DNA from: JBMNEH01 sp050948665
GTDB taxonomy: Bacteria > Bacillota > Clostridia > Christensenellales > UMGS416
Length of the DNA: 64,000 bases
Reading direction: 5' to 3'
Assembly (NCBI GenBank): GCA_050948665.1
Contig: JBMNEH010000001.1
Coordinates: forward strand, 2,232,001-2,296,000
Part shown: one piece after another, positions 16,422 to 25,076 of the stretch
How the letters are laid out: every line of letters starts with the position of its first letter
How positions within the stretch are numbered: position 1 is the first letter of the stretch
Notes under the pieces: generated by a model
What the model was told of the DNA's origin: nothing
The model's database searches: none
What the model saw: the letters and a program-made list of their open reading frames with translations, nothing else
Made by a program: the position numbers and the translations under genes

Positions 16422-17378
16422 TTGAAAACAAAGATAAAATGGATACTTTGGGGGATTGCCGCCCTGCTGGTGCTCGGTATCCTTGGTGGCGGTTTCTACA
16501 GGATCGACGAAGGCTGCGAGGGGCTTGTGCTGACCTTTGGGGAAATAACACAGATAAAAGCGCCCGGCTTGTACTGGAGGATCCCTTTCGTACAGTCGGT
16601 AGCTTCCGCAAGCACCACGGAGATCGTCACAAAGGAATACGGTTTTCGCACGACACTGGTCGGAACTACCTCCGCCAGCAGCGAATATACCGATGTGCCC
16701 GAGGAAGCCATCATGATTACGGGAGACGGCAATATCGTCCGGGTAGAGGCGGTTTATCAGGTGGTGGTCAAGGATGTGGCCAGCTACCTGTACAATGTGG
16801 ATGACCCTCTAGGCACTATTCATCGCGCCTTTGAGACCGTACTGCGCCGGAACATCCAGAACCGAACGCTGGACGACGCGCTGCTGAACAAACAGGACAT
16901 TGAAACGCAGGTGCTGCCGGATTTCTCCAGGCTTTGCGACCACTATGAGGTCGGGCTGGAAGTCAGAGAAGTTCTGATACAGAACATAACAGTTCCGGAT
17001 GAAGTGTCCGCCGCTTATGAGGATGTGAACAACGCTTTAAACGAAAAAACACAAAAGCTGGACGAGGCAGAGAAGTATGCCAACCAGATCGTCCCCGCGG
17101 CGCGGGCGGAAGCCTACAACATGGTGCAGGAGGCAGAAGCCTATAAAGCGGAAACCGTAGCCTGGGCGCAAGCCGAGGTTTCGGTATTCAATCAGATATA
17201 CGCCAAGTATCTGCTGTCTCCCGGGATCACCCGTCGGCGATTGAAAATCGAGGCGCTTGAGGCCATACTCGGCAACGCCGATGCGAAGTTTATCATCTCG
17301 GCAGACGGCGGTGAAATGCTGCAGCTGCTGCCCCTGACCGGGGAAACAGCCGCCGAAGGAGGAGACGGAAATGGATGA
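16422..17378 (+). CDS. hflK: HflK-like SPFH membrane protease regulator
   Basis: SPFH/band-7 protein (318 aa) that in other bacteria forms a cage with HflC around FtsH. An N-terminal membrane helix (WILWGIAALLVLGILGGGF) is followed by the SPFH domain (EGLVLTFGEI, PGLYWRIPF) and an Ala/Glu-rich coiled coil (~210-270). I choose TTG 16422 because GAGGAGGTG lies 7 bp upstream and the only upstream ATG is within the promoter. It overlaps the next gene by 8 bp. HflK rather than HflC is inferred from order; ftsH is not nearby. Confidence 0.82.
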   Translation: MKTKIKWILWGIAALLVLGILGGGFYRIDEGCEGLVLTFGEITQIKAPGLYWRIPFVQSVASASTTEIVTKEYGFRTTLVGTTSASSEYTDVPEEAIMITGDGNIVRVEAVYQVVVKDVASYLYNVDDPLGTIHRAFETVLRRNIQNRTLDDALLNKQDIETQVLPDFSRLCDHYEVGLEVREVLIQNITVPDEVSAAYEDVNNALNEKTQKLDEAEKYANQIVPAARAEAYNMVQEAEAYKAETVAWAQAEVSVFNQIYAKYLLSPGITRRRLKIEALEAILGNADAKFIISADGGEMLQLLPLTGETAAEGGDGNG

Positions 17379-18390
17379 AAAAGGATACACCATTCGTACC
17401 GAACCCGCCCGCAACCGGACAAAACGCATTTGGAGGCTGGTACTTACCGGGGTCATTCTGGTGCTGGCGCTGATCCTTGTCGGCAGTTCCATCTATACCG
17501 TGGGGGAGGCCGAGCAGGCGGTGATCTACCGATTGGGCGTGATCAAGCGTATCATCGTAAATTATGATAACGATTTTCTGGAACGGCACCCCGAGCTTAT
17601 GAACACTGTCTCCTCCGGCCTGAAAAATGTGGATGTGGCCAAGGACTCCGGTCTTTACTTTAAGATCCCCTTTATAGAGACGGTAGAAAAGTACCCTTCC
17701 TGGCTGTTTACTTATACCTCCGGCACAGAATTGGTAAACACCGCGGACAAGAAACAGTATAATATCACCATCTTTGCCCAATGGAAGGTAGCTAACCCGG
17801 CGCTTTTTGCCATCACCCACCGTACCCAGAACAATGCTTCCCAATATCTGGATAACGTGATTTGCCCGGCGGTGATACAGAACATCAATAAACTGCCTGC
17901 CACCGATTTTATTTCCAATAAGGATGTGCTGAATGCCCATCTGGAGCAGGCATTGGGGGCTATAAACGAAACCGTTTGCGCCGGCGGCATTGAGGTCTCC
18001 GATATTCAACTCCACCGCACCAGCCTTCCCCCGGCCAACCTCCAGTCCACCTATGACAGGATGGTTGCCAACCGGGCAAAAGTGGCGCAGCAGCTCCGCT
18101 CCGAGGGTGAAGAGCAATACCGTATGCAGGTAGCGGACGCCGACCTGCAGGCGCGCATTCTCACGGCCGATGCCATCGAACTCGCCGCTGATATCCGGGG
18201 GCAGGCGGACGCCGAAGCGTTAACCATATACAGTGATGCTTACAGCGTGGATCCCGAGTTTTACGGCTATTGGCGCAGCCTTCAGGCACTGAAATCCGCG
18301 CTGACGGAGGGTACCACGCTGATACTGGATCCCACTCACCCGCTGTGGGCGGATTTGCTGGAAATGGTGAATCAAACCCCGGCAGGCTGA
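17371..18390 (+). CDS. hflC: HflC-like SPFH protein
   Basis: Second SPFH protein (339 aa), with a basic N-terminus, one membrane helix (LVLTGVILVLALILVGSSIY), a band-7 domain (EAEQAVIYRLGVIKR, GLYFKIPFIETV) and a helical tail rich in Ala, Gln and Glu (RAKVAQQLRSEGEEQYRMQ). The segment NTADKKQYNITIFAQWKV matches HflC. It overlaps the upstream gene, so the two are made together. A terminator follows. The pair probably controls membrane protein quality. Confidence 0.84.
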   Translation: MDEKGYTIRTEPARNRTKRIWRLVLTGVILVLALILVGSSIYTVGEAEQAVIYRLGVIKRIIVNYDNDFLERHPELMNTVSSGLKNVDVAKDSGLYFKIPFIETVEKYPSWLFTYTSGTELVNTADKKQYNITIFAQWKVANPALFAITHRTQNNASQYLDNVICPAVIQNINKLPATDFISNKDVLNAHLEQALGAINETVCAGGIEVSDIQLHRTSLPPANLQSTYDRMVANRAKVAQQLRSEGEEQYRMQVADADLQARILTADAIELAADIRGQADAEALTIYSDAYSVDPEFYGYWRSLQALKSALTEGTTLILDPTHPLWADLLEMVNQTPAG

Positions 18391-18410
18391 CCCGGACGAT
18401 CACAACGAGC

Positions 18411-18444
18411 AAACCGAGAGGCAGTTCTCCTCTCGGTTTGCTTT
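18411..18444 (+). terminator. Terminator after hflKC
   Basis: AAACCGAGAGG/CCTCTCGGTTT stem, then GCTTTG. Confidence 0.8.
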
Positions 18445-18520
18445 GTCCCTATATCCGCTACCGGCACTGATATCCCTCCGAAACGCATGCCTCCTTTGTC
18501 TGCTCCGTTCTGTCCGCAGG

Positions 18521-18549
18521 TTGCTATTTCCTGCGATGCACCCTATAAT
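18521..18549 (+). promoter_or_regulatory. Promoter of the AAA ATPase gene
   Basis: TTGCTA (18521-18526), a 17-bp spacer and a perfect TATAAT (18544-18549). Confidence 0.75.
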
Positions 18550-18575
18550 GGCTGCATAAAAACAAGGAGGCTGCC

Positions 18576-19490
18576 ATGTATCTGGAGCGATTTGTTCTTC
18601 CCGACGCGGAACGGGAAGCGGCGCTTGTGAAAGCAAGGATGGCTTATAACGGAGGTCCGCTGCCTTACATCGATAACTCCTACCCCTGCTCTGTCTTTCC
18701 GGATAAGGGGCTGACGGAAATCAATTTTGACCGCATCACGATCCTTTACGGGGGCAACGGCTCGGGAAAGAGCACCCTGCTGAACCTGATTGCCCGTCGA
18801 CTGCAGCTTGACCGGATCTCTCCTTTTAATTCTTCGGAACTGTTTGACAGTTATACCGCAGCCTGCAGTTATGAGACAGGCTATGACGAGGAGGGCCGCC
18901 CCCTGCGTATTCCTGTTGGCAGCCGTATCGTCACAAGCGACGATGTGTTTGACTATATGCTGACCGTCCGTACCAACAATGAAGAGATAAGCGAAAACAT
19001 TGAGGAGGCGCGGTCCGGATGGCGGGCGTTGAAATATGGGGAAACCGTAAAACTTGAGAGTATGGACGATTATGAAAAGCTCCGGCTGCAGGTGTTGTCC
19101 CGAAGCAAGTCCGTCTCCCGGCGGAAATTCATACGCAGGACAGTTGGCACGGAAGCCAGGCTGAAAAGCAACGGGGAAACAGCCCTGACCTACTTCCGGA
19201 AGAAGCTGAAAAGCGATACTCTCTACTGCCTGGATGAGCCGGAAAACAGCCTGTCCCCCATACTGCAGCTGGAGCTGAAAGAACTGTTGGAGGAGCTGAC
19301 CCGGTACTGCGGCTGCCAACTGATACTGGCTACGCATTCTCCTTTCCTGCTTTCGATGCGGGGAGCGCGGATCTATGATTTGGATGATCCGCCGGTGATC
19401 ATCAAATCCTGGTATGAACTGGAGAATGTCCGCATTTATTTCGACTTTTTTTACAAAAACCGTTGCTTGTTCCTAAATAAAACAGATTAA
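18576..19490 (+). CDS. AAA-family (ABC/SMC-like) ATPase, single gene
   Basis: A 304-residue soluble ATPase of the AAA_15/AAA_21 type. Walker A is GGNGSGKST (~59-67), Walker B is LYCLDEPENSLSP, and the ATHSPF switch follows as in Rad50/OLD-like ATPases. No nuclease (TOPRIM) domain is fused and no partner gene adjoins, so it is not an obvious toxin or defence ATPase. AAGGAGG precedes the ATG; it has its own promoter and terminator. Function unknown. Confidence 0.85.
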   Translation: MYLERFVLPDAEREAALVKARMAYNGGPLPYIDNSYPCSVFPDKGLTEINFDRITILYGGNGSGKSTLLNLIARRLQLDRISPFNSSELFDSYTAACSYETGYDEEGRPLRIPVGSRIVTSDDVFDYMLTVRTNNEEISENIEEARSGWRALKYGETVKLESMDDYEKLRLQVLSRSKSVSRRKFIRRTVGTEARLKSNGETALTYFRKKLKSDTLYCLDEPENSLSPILQLELKELLEELTRYCGCQLILATHSPFLLSMRGARIYDLDDPPVIIKSWYELENVRIYFDFFYKNRCLFLNKTD

Positions 19491-19491
19491 A

Positions 19492-19519
19492 AAGGGATAA
19501 CGCCGCAGCGTTATCCCTT
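19492..19519. terminator. Bidirectional terminator
   Basis: AAGGGATAACGC/GCGTTATCCCTT hairpin between convergent genes. A second plus-strand hairpin ACAACC/GGGTTGT with TTGTTTTT follows at 19526-19550. Confidence 0.8.
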
Positions 19520-19533
19520 AAGCATACAACCTT

Positions 19534-20229
19534 TCAGGGTTGTTGTTTTTCCTCGTTTCCCGGCATAAAGGGAGCCAGCTTTCCGGCAAAATCATGCATG
19601 GTCATGGTCTGCAGCCACACCTTGCCGGGGCCCTCCAGACAGGCAAGATTCAGGCCGTCCCCACCGAAAAGCATATTCCGGAAACCGCGCACCGTCTGCA
19701 CAGTGTACTGCACCCCGGTTTCGTAAGCCGCGACGTTCCCGGTGGTAGCCAGCAGGCGCTCGCCCTCTGCCAGTTCAACCGTCTGTGTGCTGCCGTCCAG
19801 CTCCAGAAAAACCAGCCCCTGTCCGGAAAGCCGCTGCAGCGCGATCGCTTCTCTTCCGAAAAACCTTCGCCCCATTCCCTTTACCGTTTCGGTGGCTACT
19901 CTTACCCCGGGCTGCGCCAACAGAAAAGCATCCCGCTGTATGATAATTTCCCGACCTTCCTCCATTTGCAGGCAGAGCATCTCCCCGGGGAATTTGGAGG
20001 CGCAGATCAATGTCTGGTTTTCTTTCTCCGCCGTAAAAGTGGCCAAGAACAGGTTATCTCCGCTGAAAACCCTGCTGATGCCTTTCAGCAAACCGCCTTT
20101 AATATTGGTATCGATGGAAATGCCGTCACTCATCCAGCACATGCCGCCGGACTGCGTACAAACGCTTTCCCCTTCCTCCAGGCTCACCCGCAGCGCCGGA
20201 AGACTGCCTCCGAATATCTCATAACGCAT
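19534..20229 (-). CDS. AIM24 / TIGR00266-family protein
   Basis: Predicted beta-rich protein of the AIM24 family (231 aa), common in bacteria and of uncertain function. Family features are GGMCWMSDGISIDTNIKGG near the N-terminus, SGDNLFLATFTA, FPGEMLCLQM and the FGGDGLNLACLEGPGKVWLQT C-terminal motif. I use ATG 20229 (MRYEIFGG); the frame opens further up only from a TTG with no ribosome site. It overlaps the dehydrogenase stop by 11 bp, so the two are coupled. Confidence 0.88.
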   Translation of the reverse strand: MRYEIFGGSLPALRVSLEEGESVCTQSGGMCWMSDGISIDTNIKGGLLKGISRVFSGDNLFLATFTAEKENQTLICASKFPGEMLCLQMEEGREIIIQRDAFLLAQPGVRVATETVKGMGRRFFGREAIALQRLSGQGLVFLELDGSTQTVELAEGERLLATTGNVAAYETGVQYTVQTVRGFRNMLFGGDGLNLACLEGPGKVWLQTMTMHDFAGKLAPFMPGNEEKQQP

Positions 20230-21280
20230 TTTCGGCTCCCGTGTCCGTCGTATCAAAGGAAATACATACCTTTACCGCCGTTTCCTTGTGATAATGGGCT
20301 CTTTCAAAGGCCTCCTGTACGCGTTCAAAGGGCAGGACGTCCGTCACAATGCCGGCGAGATTCGCCATCCCGGAGCTCACCGCATGGATGCAGGCGGGGT
20401 ACAAGTTCCTGTACCGGAAGAGACCGATCACGTCGGCTTCCTTAAAGTTGCTTACCGCGAAATCAAAAGACACCGGCTCGTGAAGATTGCCCACCATCAC
20501 CATTTTGCCGCCCCGACGGACAATGGCCGGCATGGCTGCGGCGGTAATCGGGGATCCGGCAGTTTCAAACACAATGTCCGCCTCTTCCCCCAGAGCTTCC
20601 GCGCACAAGGCAGCTACATCGCCGCCCCGGGTATTCACCACAGCATCCGCGCCCAGCTCCAGCGCCTTTTCCAGCCTGCAGTCGTATAAATCCGCTGCCA
20701 CGATCCTGCCTGCGCCCAGAGTCCTGCAGGCCTGCAACGTGCTGAGGCCGATACAACCGGCACCTAATATGACCGCCGTCTTCCCCAGGGACAGGTCTCC
20801 CCGGCGGGCTGCATGCATACCTACGGCAAACGGTTCGATCATCGCCCCCTCAAGGGTGCTCATCCCCTCCGGCAGCTTAAAAGCCCATGCCGCGGGATGC
20901 CGGATATACCGCTGCAGCGCGCCGGTATGAAAAGGATATGCCGCCATAAAATCCACGTCCGGGCAGAGGTTATACTTTCCTTCCCGGCAGTAGCTGCATT
21001 TACCGCAGGGGATCCCCGGCTCCAACGCGACCGCGTCCCCGGGACGGAGGCGGGTTACCCTTTCCCCGGTTTTCACCACGATTCCGCTGCATTCATGCCC
21101 AAGCAGCACGGCTCTGCCGGTTTTCTTTGTATACTCAGCCGTGAGGAAAAAATGGACATCCGACCCGCAAACGCCTACATGGCACACCCGGACCAGCACA
21201 TCCTCCGGTCCGCAAACCGGCATGGGGACTTCCCTCAGGGAGAAGGCCTCGGGGCCTGTTAAAAATGCCGCCTGATTCAT
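20219..21280 (-). CDS. Zinc-dependent medium-chain dehydrogenase (polyol/sorbitol type)
   Basis: NAD(P)-dependent alcohol/polyol dehydrogenase (353 aa). Catalytic zinc ligands are visible in GVCGSDVHFF and LLGHECSG; the structural zinc cysteines are in GIPCGKCSYCREGKYNLC. The Rossmann motif is ILGAGCIGLSTL followed by AADLYDCRLEKA, and Asp in that strand suggests NAD. It resembles L-iditol/sorbitol or xylitol dehydrogenases, but the exact polyol is not readable. Start 21280 follows GGAGG. It has its own promoter. Confidence 0.9.
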   Translation of the reverse strand: MNQAAFLTGPEAFSLREVPMPVCGPEDVLVRVCHVGVCGSDVHFFLTAEYTKKTGRAVLLGHECSGIVVKTGERVTRLRPGDAVALEPGIPCGKCSYCREGKYNLCPDVDFMAAYPFHTGALQRYIRHPAAWAFKLPEGMSTLEGAMIEPFAVGMHAARRGDLSLGKTAVILGAGCIGLSTLQACRTLGAGRIVAADLYDCRLEKALELGADAVVNTRGGDVAALCAEALGEEADIVFETAGSPITAAAMPAIVRRGGKMVMVGNLHEPVSFDFAVSNFKEADVIGLFRYRNLYPACIHAVSSGMANLAGIVTDVLPFERVQEAFERAHYHKETAVKVCISFDTTDTGAENAL

Positions 21281-21305
21281 GCTTCCTCCTATCAATTTGT
21301 GTTGT

Positions 21306-21342
21306 CAGTGTACAGTGTACGAAATCTCCAAGGACTTGTCAA
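21306..21342 (-). promoter_or_regulatory. Promoter and possible operator of the polyol dehydrogenase
   Basis: On the minus strand, TTGACA (21337-21342), a 17-bp spacer and TACACT (21314-21319). The -10 lies in a 7-bp tandem duplication (plus strand CAGTGTA at 21306-21312 and 21313-21319). Confidence 0.75.
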
Positions 21343-21349
21343 CGGAAAC

Positions 21350-21805
21350 TCAACGGCGCCGGAAAAGGCTCCGGAAAAGCGCCCATATTCGGAAAAGCAA
21401 AGAAGTTCGCACCGGCTCGCGCGCCGCAGGCGCTTCACAGCTCCCGCAGAGCCATACCGCCTCCCCCTCCTCTATCCGGGGCAGCCCGGGCTTCCCGCAG
21501 TGTATGCAGGCATGTCGCGCCGGCCGGCCGGCCTGCCGCAGCCAGGTGTCCGCCCGCTCCAACAGCAGTTGTATCCTGGGCATCGGCCAGTCCGCCGGGG
21601 GTTCCAACCACAATACGTCCTCTGAGAATATTACTTTGACGCCGTGCCGGGATAAATCCTCCGTTATATCGGACAAAGGCAGTGTTTCCGGGAGGACACC
21701 GTAAATCTTCTGCCGGAAAGCGCCGCCCTTCAGCACCCACAGAGAATCTCCGCAGGCGCACACCCATACCCCTTTGATCCTACGGAACGCCAGCCCTTTT
21801 TCCAT
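21350..21805 (-). CDS. Hypothetical zinc-ribbon protein (151 aa)
   Basis: Not recognised. The N-terminal half is a compact beta-rich segment (FRRIKGVWVCACGDSLWVLKGG). The C-terminal half carries a two-knuckle zinc ribbon, CIHCGKPG ... LCGSC, ending in a basic, hydrophobic tail (FRIWALFRSLFRRR) that might contact membrane or nucleic acid. I start at ATG 21805, which follows GGGGGAAA; the longer frame runs over the divergent nrdR promoter. It sits directly upstream of the dehydrogenase promoter. Confidence 0.6.
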   Translation of the reverse strand: MEKGLAFRRIKGVWVCACGDSLWVLKGGAFRQKIYGVLPETLPLSDITEDLSRHGVKVIFSEDVLWLEPPADWPMPRIQLLLERADTWLRQAGRPARHACIHCGKPGLPRIEEGEAVWLCGSCEAPAAREPVRTSLLFRIWALFRSLFRRR

Positions 21806-21892
21806 GGTATTTCCCCCGGATAAGCATACCATACGCAGGCGGCTTTTACAAATCACAGCGAGAACCGGTATGCTTCCGCAGCGCTTTCCGGG

Positions 21893-21921
21893 TGGACATC
21901 CCTTTGTGTATATGGTAAAAT
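21893..21921 (+). promoter_or_regulatory. Promoter of nrdR-pgeF
   Basis: TGGACA (21893-21898), a 17-bp spacer and TAAAAT (21916-21921) with extended TGG. Confidence 0.7.
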
Positions 21922-21956
21922 AAGAAAACGAAACAAAACAGTGAGAGGTGCGCAAT

Positions 21957-22409
21957 ATGCGGTGTATGTATTGTAATCATACAGACAGCAAAGTCGTGGA
22001 TTCACGCCCCACCGAAGACGGAACCGCCATCCGCCGGCGCAGAGAATGCACCGGTTGCGGCCGCCGTTTCACGACCTACGAAAAAGTTGACAATCCCCTG
22101 ATTATGGTTATAAAAAAGGACGGTCGGCGCCAGCCTTTTGACGGTCAAAAAATCCGCAACGGCCTTATCAAGGCTTGTGAGAAACGACCGATACCCATGT
22201 CAGCCATAGATCATATAGTCGGCGAGGTGGAAAAAGCCGTCTATAATTCACTGGATCAGGAAATTACCTCTGAGCAAATAGGTGAGATTGTAATGGCGCG
22301 GCTGAAAGAGCTGGATCAGGTAGCTTATATTCGGTTTGCCTCTGTATACCGCCAGTTCCGGGATCTGAACACATTGATCAACGAACTGAATGAACTGCTT
22401 CATGAGTGA
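21957..22409 (+). CDS. nrdR: Transcriptional repressor NrdR
   Basis: Nucleotide-sensing repressor of ribonucleotide reductase genes (150 aa). An N-terminal zinc ribbon MRCMYC ... CTGCGRRF is followed by an ATP-cone domain (VIKKDGRRQPFDGQKIRNGL). ATG 21957 is chosen over an in-frame GTG at 21948 because GAGAGGTG lies at the right distance. I saw no obvious NrdR-box pair in the window. It overlaps pgeF by 8 bp. Confidence 0.97.
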   Translation: MRCMYCNHTDSKVVDSRPTEDGTAIRRRRECTGCGRRFTTYEKVDNPLIMVIKKDGRRQPFDGQKIRNGLIKACEKRPIPMSAIDHIVGEVEKAVYNSLDQEITSEQIGEIVMARLKELDQVAYIRFASVYRQFRDLNTLINELNELLHE

Positions 22410-23211
22410 CACGTTCCGGCTGCACCGGAACGGGGAAATTGCCTGGCTTACCATCCCCCTTCTGGAGGATACCGGGCTGGTACAAGCCGCTTTCTCCACC
22501 AGAGAGGGAGGGCATTCCCTCCCCCCCTATGACGGGCTGAACCTTTCCTGGAGCCGGGGCGACGAAGACGACACCGTCAATCTAAATTATCGCGCTTTTT
22601 GCGGCGCATTGGGCGCCGACCCGAAGAAGACAGTGTTTTCCTGGCAGGTACACGGGACTGACGTATTGGAGCCGGACGCCGCACAACCGGGACTGCTGCC
22701 GCAAAAAGGGCAGCAGGCGCCCAAAGGGGACTCCTGGATCACTGATATCCCGGATATGCTCCTTTGGCGTACCTTCGCCGACTGTACGCCGGTTTGGCTG
22801 TTGGATCCGGTACATAAAGCTGTCGCCATGGTACACGCCGGCTGGCGCGGCGCTGTAACAAACATTGTAGGCATCACCCTGGGAAAAATGGCGGTGCGCT
22901 TTGGCACCGAACCCCGTGAAACGCTGGCCGCCGTGGGACCGACCATAGGTCCCTGCTGCTTTACGATACGGGAGGATGTGGCCATTCCCCTGTCTCTTTG
23001 GAAGCGGGGCGCCTTCGTCTCTTGCAGGGAGGGGCAGCTTTACGGCGACCTGCCGGGGCTGGTGAAATATCAGCTGACCGCTGCCGGTATTTCCTCAGCT
23101 CACATCGCAGTCTCCGGCCTGTGCACCTCGTGCCGGGAGGATTTGTTCTTCTCCCACCGCAGGGACAGGGGGAACTGCGGCGCCATGGCCGGGGTCATTC
23201 GGTTGCTGTAA
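22402..23211 (+). CDS. pgeF: Purine nucleoside phosphorylase YfiH/LACC1 family
   Basis: YlmD/YfiH-family protein (269 aa), once called polyphenol oxidase and now tied to purine nucleoside phosphorylase/deaminase activity and peptidoglycan editing. Metal and active-site motifs are present: WQVHGTDV (His), TFADCTPVWLLDP (Cys) and VHAGWRGAV (His). ATG 22402 overlaps the nrdR stop; an ATG at 22390 is also in frame, and neither has a strong ribosome site, so translational coupling to nrdR is likely. Confidence 0.93.
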   Translation: MSDTFRLHRNGEIAWLTIPLLEDTGLVQAAFSTREGGHSLPPYDGLNLSWSRGDEDDTVNLNYRAFCGALGADPKKTVFSWQVHGTDVLEPDAAQPGLLPQKGQQAPKGDSWITDIPDMLLWRTFADCTPVWLLDPVHKAVAMVHAGWRGAVTNIVGITLGKMAVRFGTEPRETLAAVGPTIGPCCFTIREDVAIPLSLWKRGAFVSCREGQLYGDLPGLVKYQLTAAGISSAHIAVSGLCTSCREDLFFSHRRDRGNCGAMAGVIRLL

Positions 23212-23217
23212 ACGAAG

Positions 23218-23246
23218 AAACTGCCTGTTGAAACAGGCAGTTTTTG
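23218..23246 (+). terminator. Terminator after pgeF
   Basis: AAACTGCCTGTT/AACAGGCAGTTT stem followed by TTTG. Confidence 0.88.
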
Positions 23247-23558
23247 CAGTCAGGGGAATCCGCCTTTACGGAGGGGCTTGCTTTCTGTCCGCGCCGCATC
23301 TTTGCAGACCGATCACCAAATCCGCGAAAAACCCTCTTCGTTACTGCATCCAAGGACGGGCGAAGTTCCCGGGTTCTTCTCCATCCGGGAAATTCCGTCA
23401 ATCGGACGACCGGTTTGTACCCAGCCCAGTGAAAGCCTCTTTAAAATGCCCTCGGTGTTGTCTTTGCCGCAGCACAGCTGCAATGCCGCAATCAATTCTC
23501 TTTCCCGGAAGCCCGGCGTTTTACGAGGCCTCCCATAAAGCTACGGCCGCTTCCTTAT
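23247..23558. other. Empty interval between convergent operons
   Basis: About 310 bp without a supported gene. Several overlapping frames are open, but none has a ribosome site or a recognisable product. Confidence 0.5.
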
Positions 23559-23559
23559 G

Positions 23560-23588
23560 AAAAAAGCCCGGTGTTGCCGGGCTTTTTT
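23560..23588. terminator. Terminator of the glycogen operon
   Basis: AAAAAAGCCCGG/CCGGGCTTTTTT perfect hairpin, bidirectional, just after the glgA stop. Confidence 0.9.
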
Positions 23589-23590
23589 CT

Positions 23591-25036
23591 TTAGGCCTTT
23601 ACTCTTTCGTATATTTCTTTGTATTCCAGCGCTGACTTCCTCCAGCTGAAGTCCGCGGCCATAGCCTGCTCCACCAGGCTGTTCCAAGTCTCCGGAGCGT
23701 TTCGGAAGAGTCTCTCCGCCTCCTCTATCACATGGAGCATGTCATGGGCATTATAATTCGCGAAGGAGAATCCGGTGCCTTCTCCGGTCACATGGTTGTA
23801 GGGAACCACCGTATCCTTAAGACCGCCGGTCTCCCGCACAAGGGGGAGGGACCCGTACCGCATGGCCATCATCTGGGAAAGACCGCAGGGCTCGAAAGCG
23901 CTGGGCATCAGGAACAAATCGCTGGCCGCATAGATCTTCTGGGCAACAACCACATCAAACTGTATAAAACACCTGGCTTTATCGCGGTAGCGATGCTCCA
24001 CATTCCGGAAGAAATATTCATACATCGGCTGCTCGCCCGGCGAAACCGATTGGGTGCCCAGCAGCACGAACTGTACGTTCAGCCGGAGAATTTCCTCCAT
24101 GACCCGTTGGATCAGGTCAAAGCCCTTCTGGGCATCCAGTCGGGAAACCACCCCGATCATCAGCGCGTCCTTTTTCTGAGGCAGATCGTATTCCCGCTGG
24201 AAAGCCAGCTTGTTCACCGCTTTCCCTGAGGCGTCCCGGTAAGGATGGTAAATCCTCTCGTCTTTGGAGGGATCCACGGCATCCATATCAATTCCATTCA
24301 ACACGCCGGTAAGCTTATCGGAAATTATATTCAGCACCGCGTCCAGGCCCTCCCCGTACCAAGCGGAACGGATTTCCCTTGCGTAGGTGGGACTGACCGT
24401 AGTTACCCAGTTGCTGTGGAAAAGGGCGGCTTTCATCAGGTTGATCCCGTCATCATATTCCAAATCCTTCCAGCAGGGGGACTCGGGACCGAGATTCAGC
24501 AGTTCTTGTGCCGCGCGGATGTTGAATCTGCCTTGGAAACGGAGGTTATGGATGGTAAAGACCGTCCGGAGGTTGCTGTAATCGGGCAAATGCCGGTAAT
24601 AGATGTTCAGCAGCAGAGGAATCGCGGCGGTCTGCCAGTCATGGCAGTGGATCACATCCACCCCGCCCAAATAAGGTACAGCCGCCAGCACCGCCTGACT
24701 AAAGAAAACAAACCTCTCCCCATCGTCATAATAGCCGTAGAACTGCTCCCGTTTGAAGTAAAAATCGTTCTCGATAAAGTACACGGGGACATTGCCGTTC
24801 ACCCGCAGGAGCCGGCAAAACTGGTGCCGCCAACCCACCTGCACCTGATAACAGGCTACCTCCTCCAGCTCCTGATAGAAGCCACGGCGGCGCTTCAGGG
24901 CACCGTAAAGCGGGGCGATCACCAGCGTTTCCACCCCTACCCTGTTCAGCTCCGGAGGGAGCGAGCCGGTAACATCCCCCAATCCCCCGGACTTAATATA
25001 GGGAGCGACTTCGGAACAAGCAAATAATACTCTCAT
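23591..25036 (-). CDS. glgA: Glycogen synthase (ADP-glucose)
   Basis: GT5 glucosyltransferase that extends alpha-1,4-glucan from ADP-glucose. The N-terminal ADP-glucose motif is KSGGLGDV (residues ~15-22). The C-terminal Rossmann domain has the GVVSRLDAQKG loop and the FEPCGLSQM motif with the retaining-enzyme Glu. Length 481 is normal. Last gene of the glg operon, 40 bp after glgD. Confidence 0.97.
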   Translation of the reverse strand: MRVLFACSEVAPYIKSGGLGDVTGSLPPELNRVGVETLVIAPLYGALKRRRGFYQELEEVACYQVQVGWRHQFCRLLRVNGNVPVYFIENDFYFKREQFYGYYDDGERFVFFSQAVLAAVPYLGGVDVIHCHDWQTAAIPLLLNIYYRHLPDYSNLRTVFTIHNLRFQGRFNIRAAQELLNLGPESPCWKDLEYDDGINLMKAALFHSNWVTTVSPTYAREIRSAWYGEGLDAVLNIISDKLTGVLNGIDMDAVDPSKDERIYHPYRDASGKAVNKLAFQREYDLPQKKDALMIGVVSRLDAQKGFDLIQRVMEEILRLNVQFVLLGTQSVSPGEQPMYEYFFRNVEHRYRDKARCFIQFDVVVAQKIYAASDLFLMPSAFEPCGLSQMMAMRYGSLPLVRETGGLKDTVVPYNHVTGEGTGFSFANYNAHDMLHVIEEAERLFRNAPETWNSLVEQAMAADFSWRKSALEYKEIYERVKA

Positions 25037-25076
25037 GCCTTACCTCCTTCCGGATAGACTCCTCCGCCCGCTTCCG

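Noticed and set aside
18576..19490. Defence-system ATPase
   Set aside because: No TOPRIM nuclease, reverse transcriptase, HNH or other effector gene adjoins; it has its own promoter and terminator.
23228..23560. 110-aa frame between pgeF and glgA
   Set aside because: Starts within the pgeF terminator, has no ribosome site and no recognisable motif.
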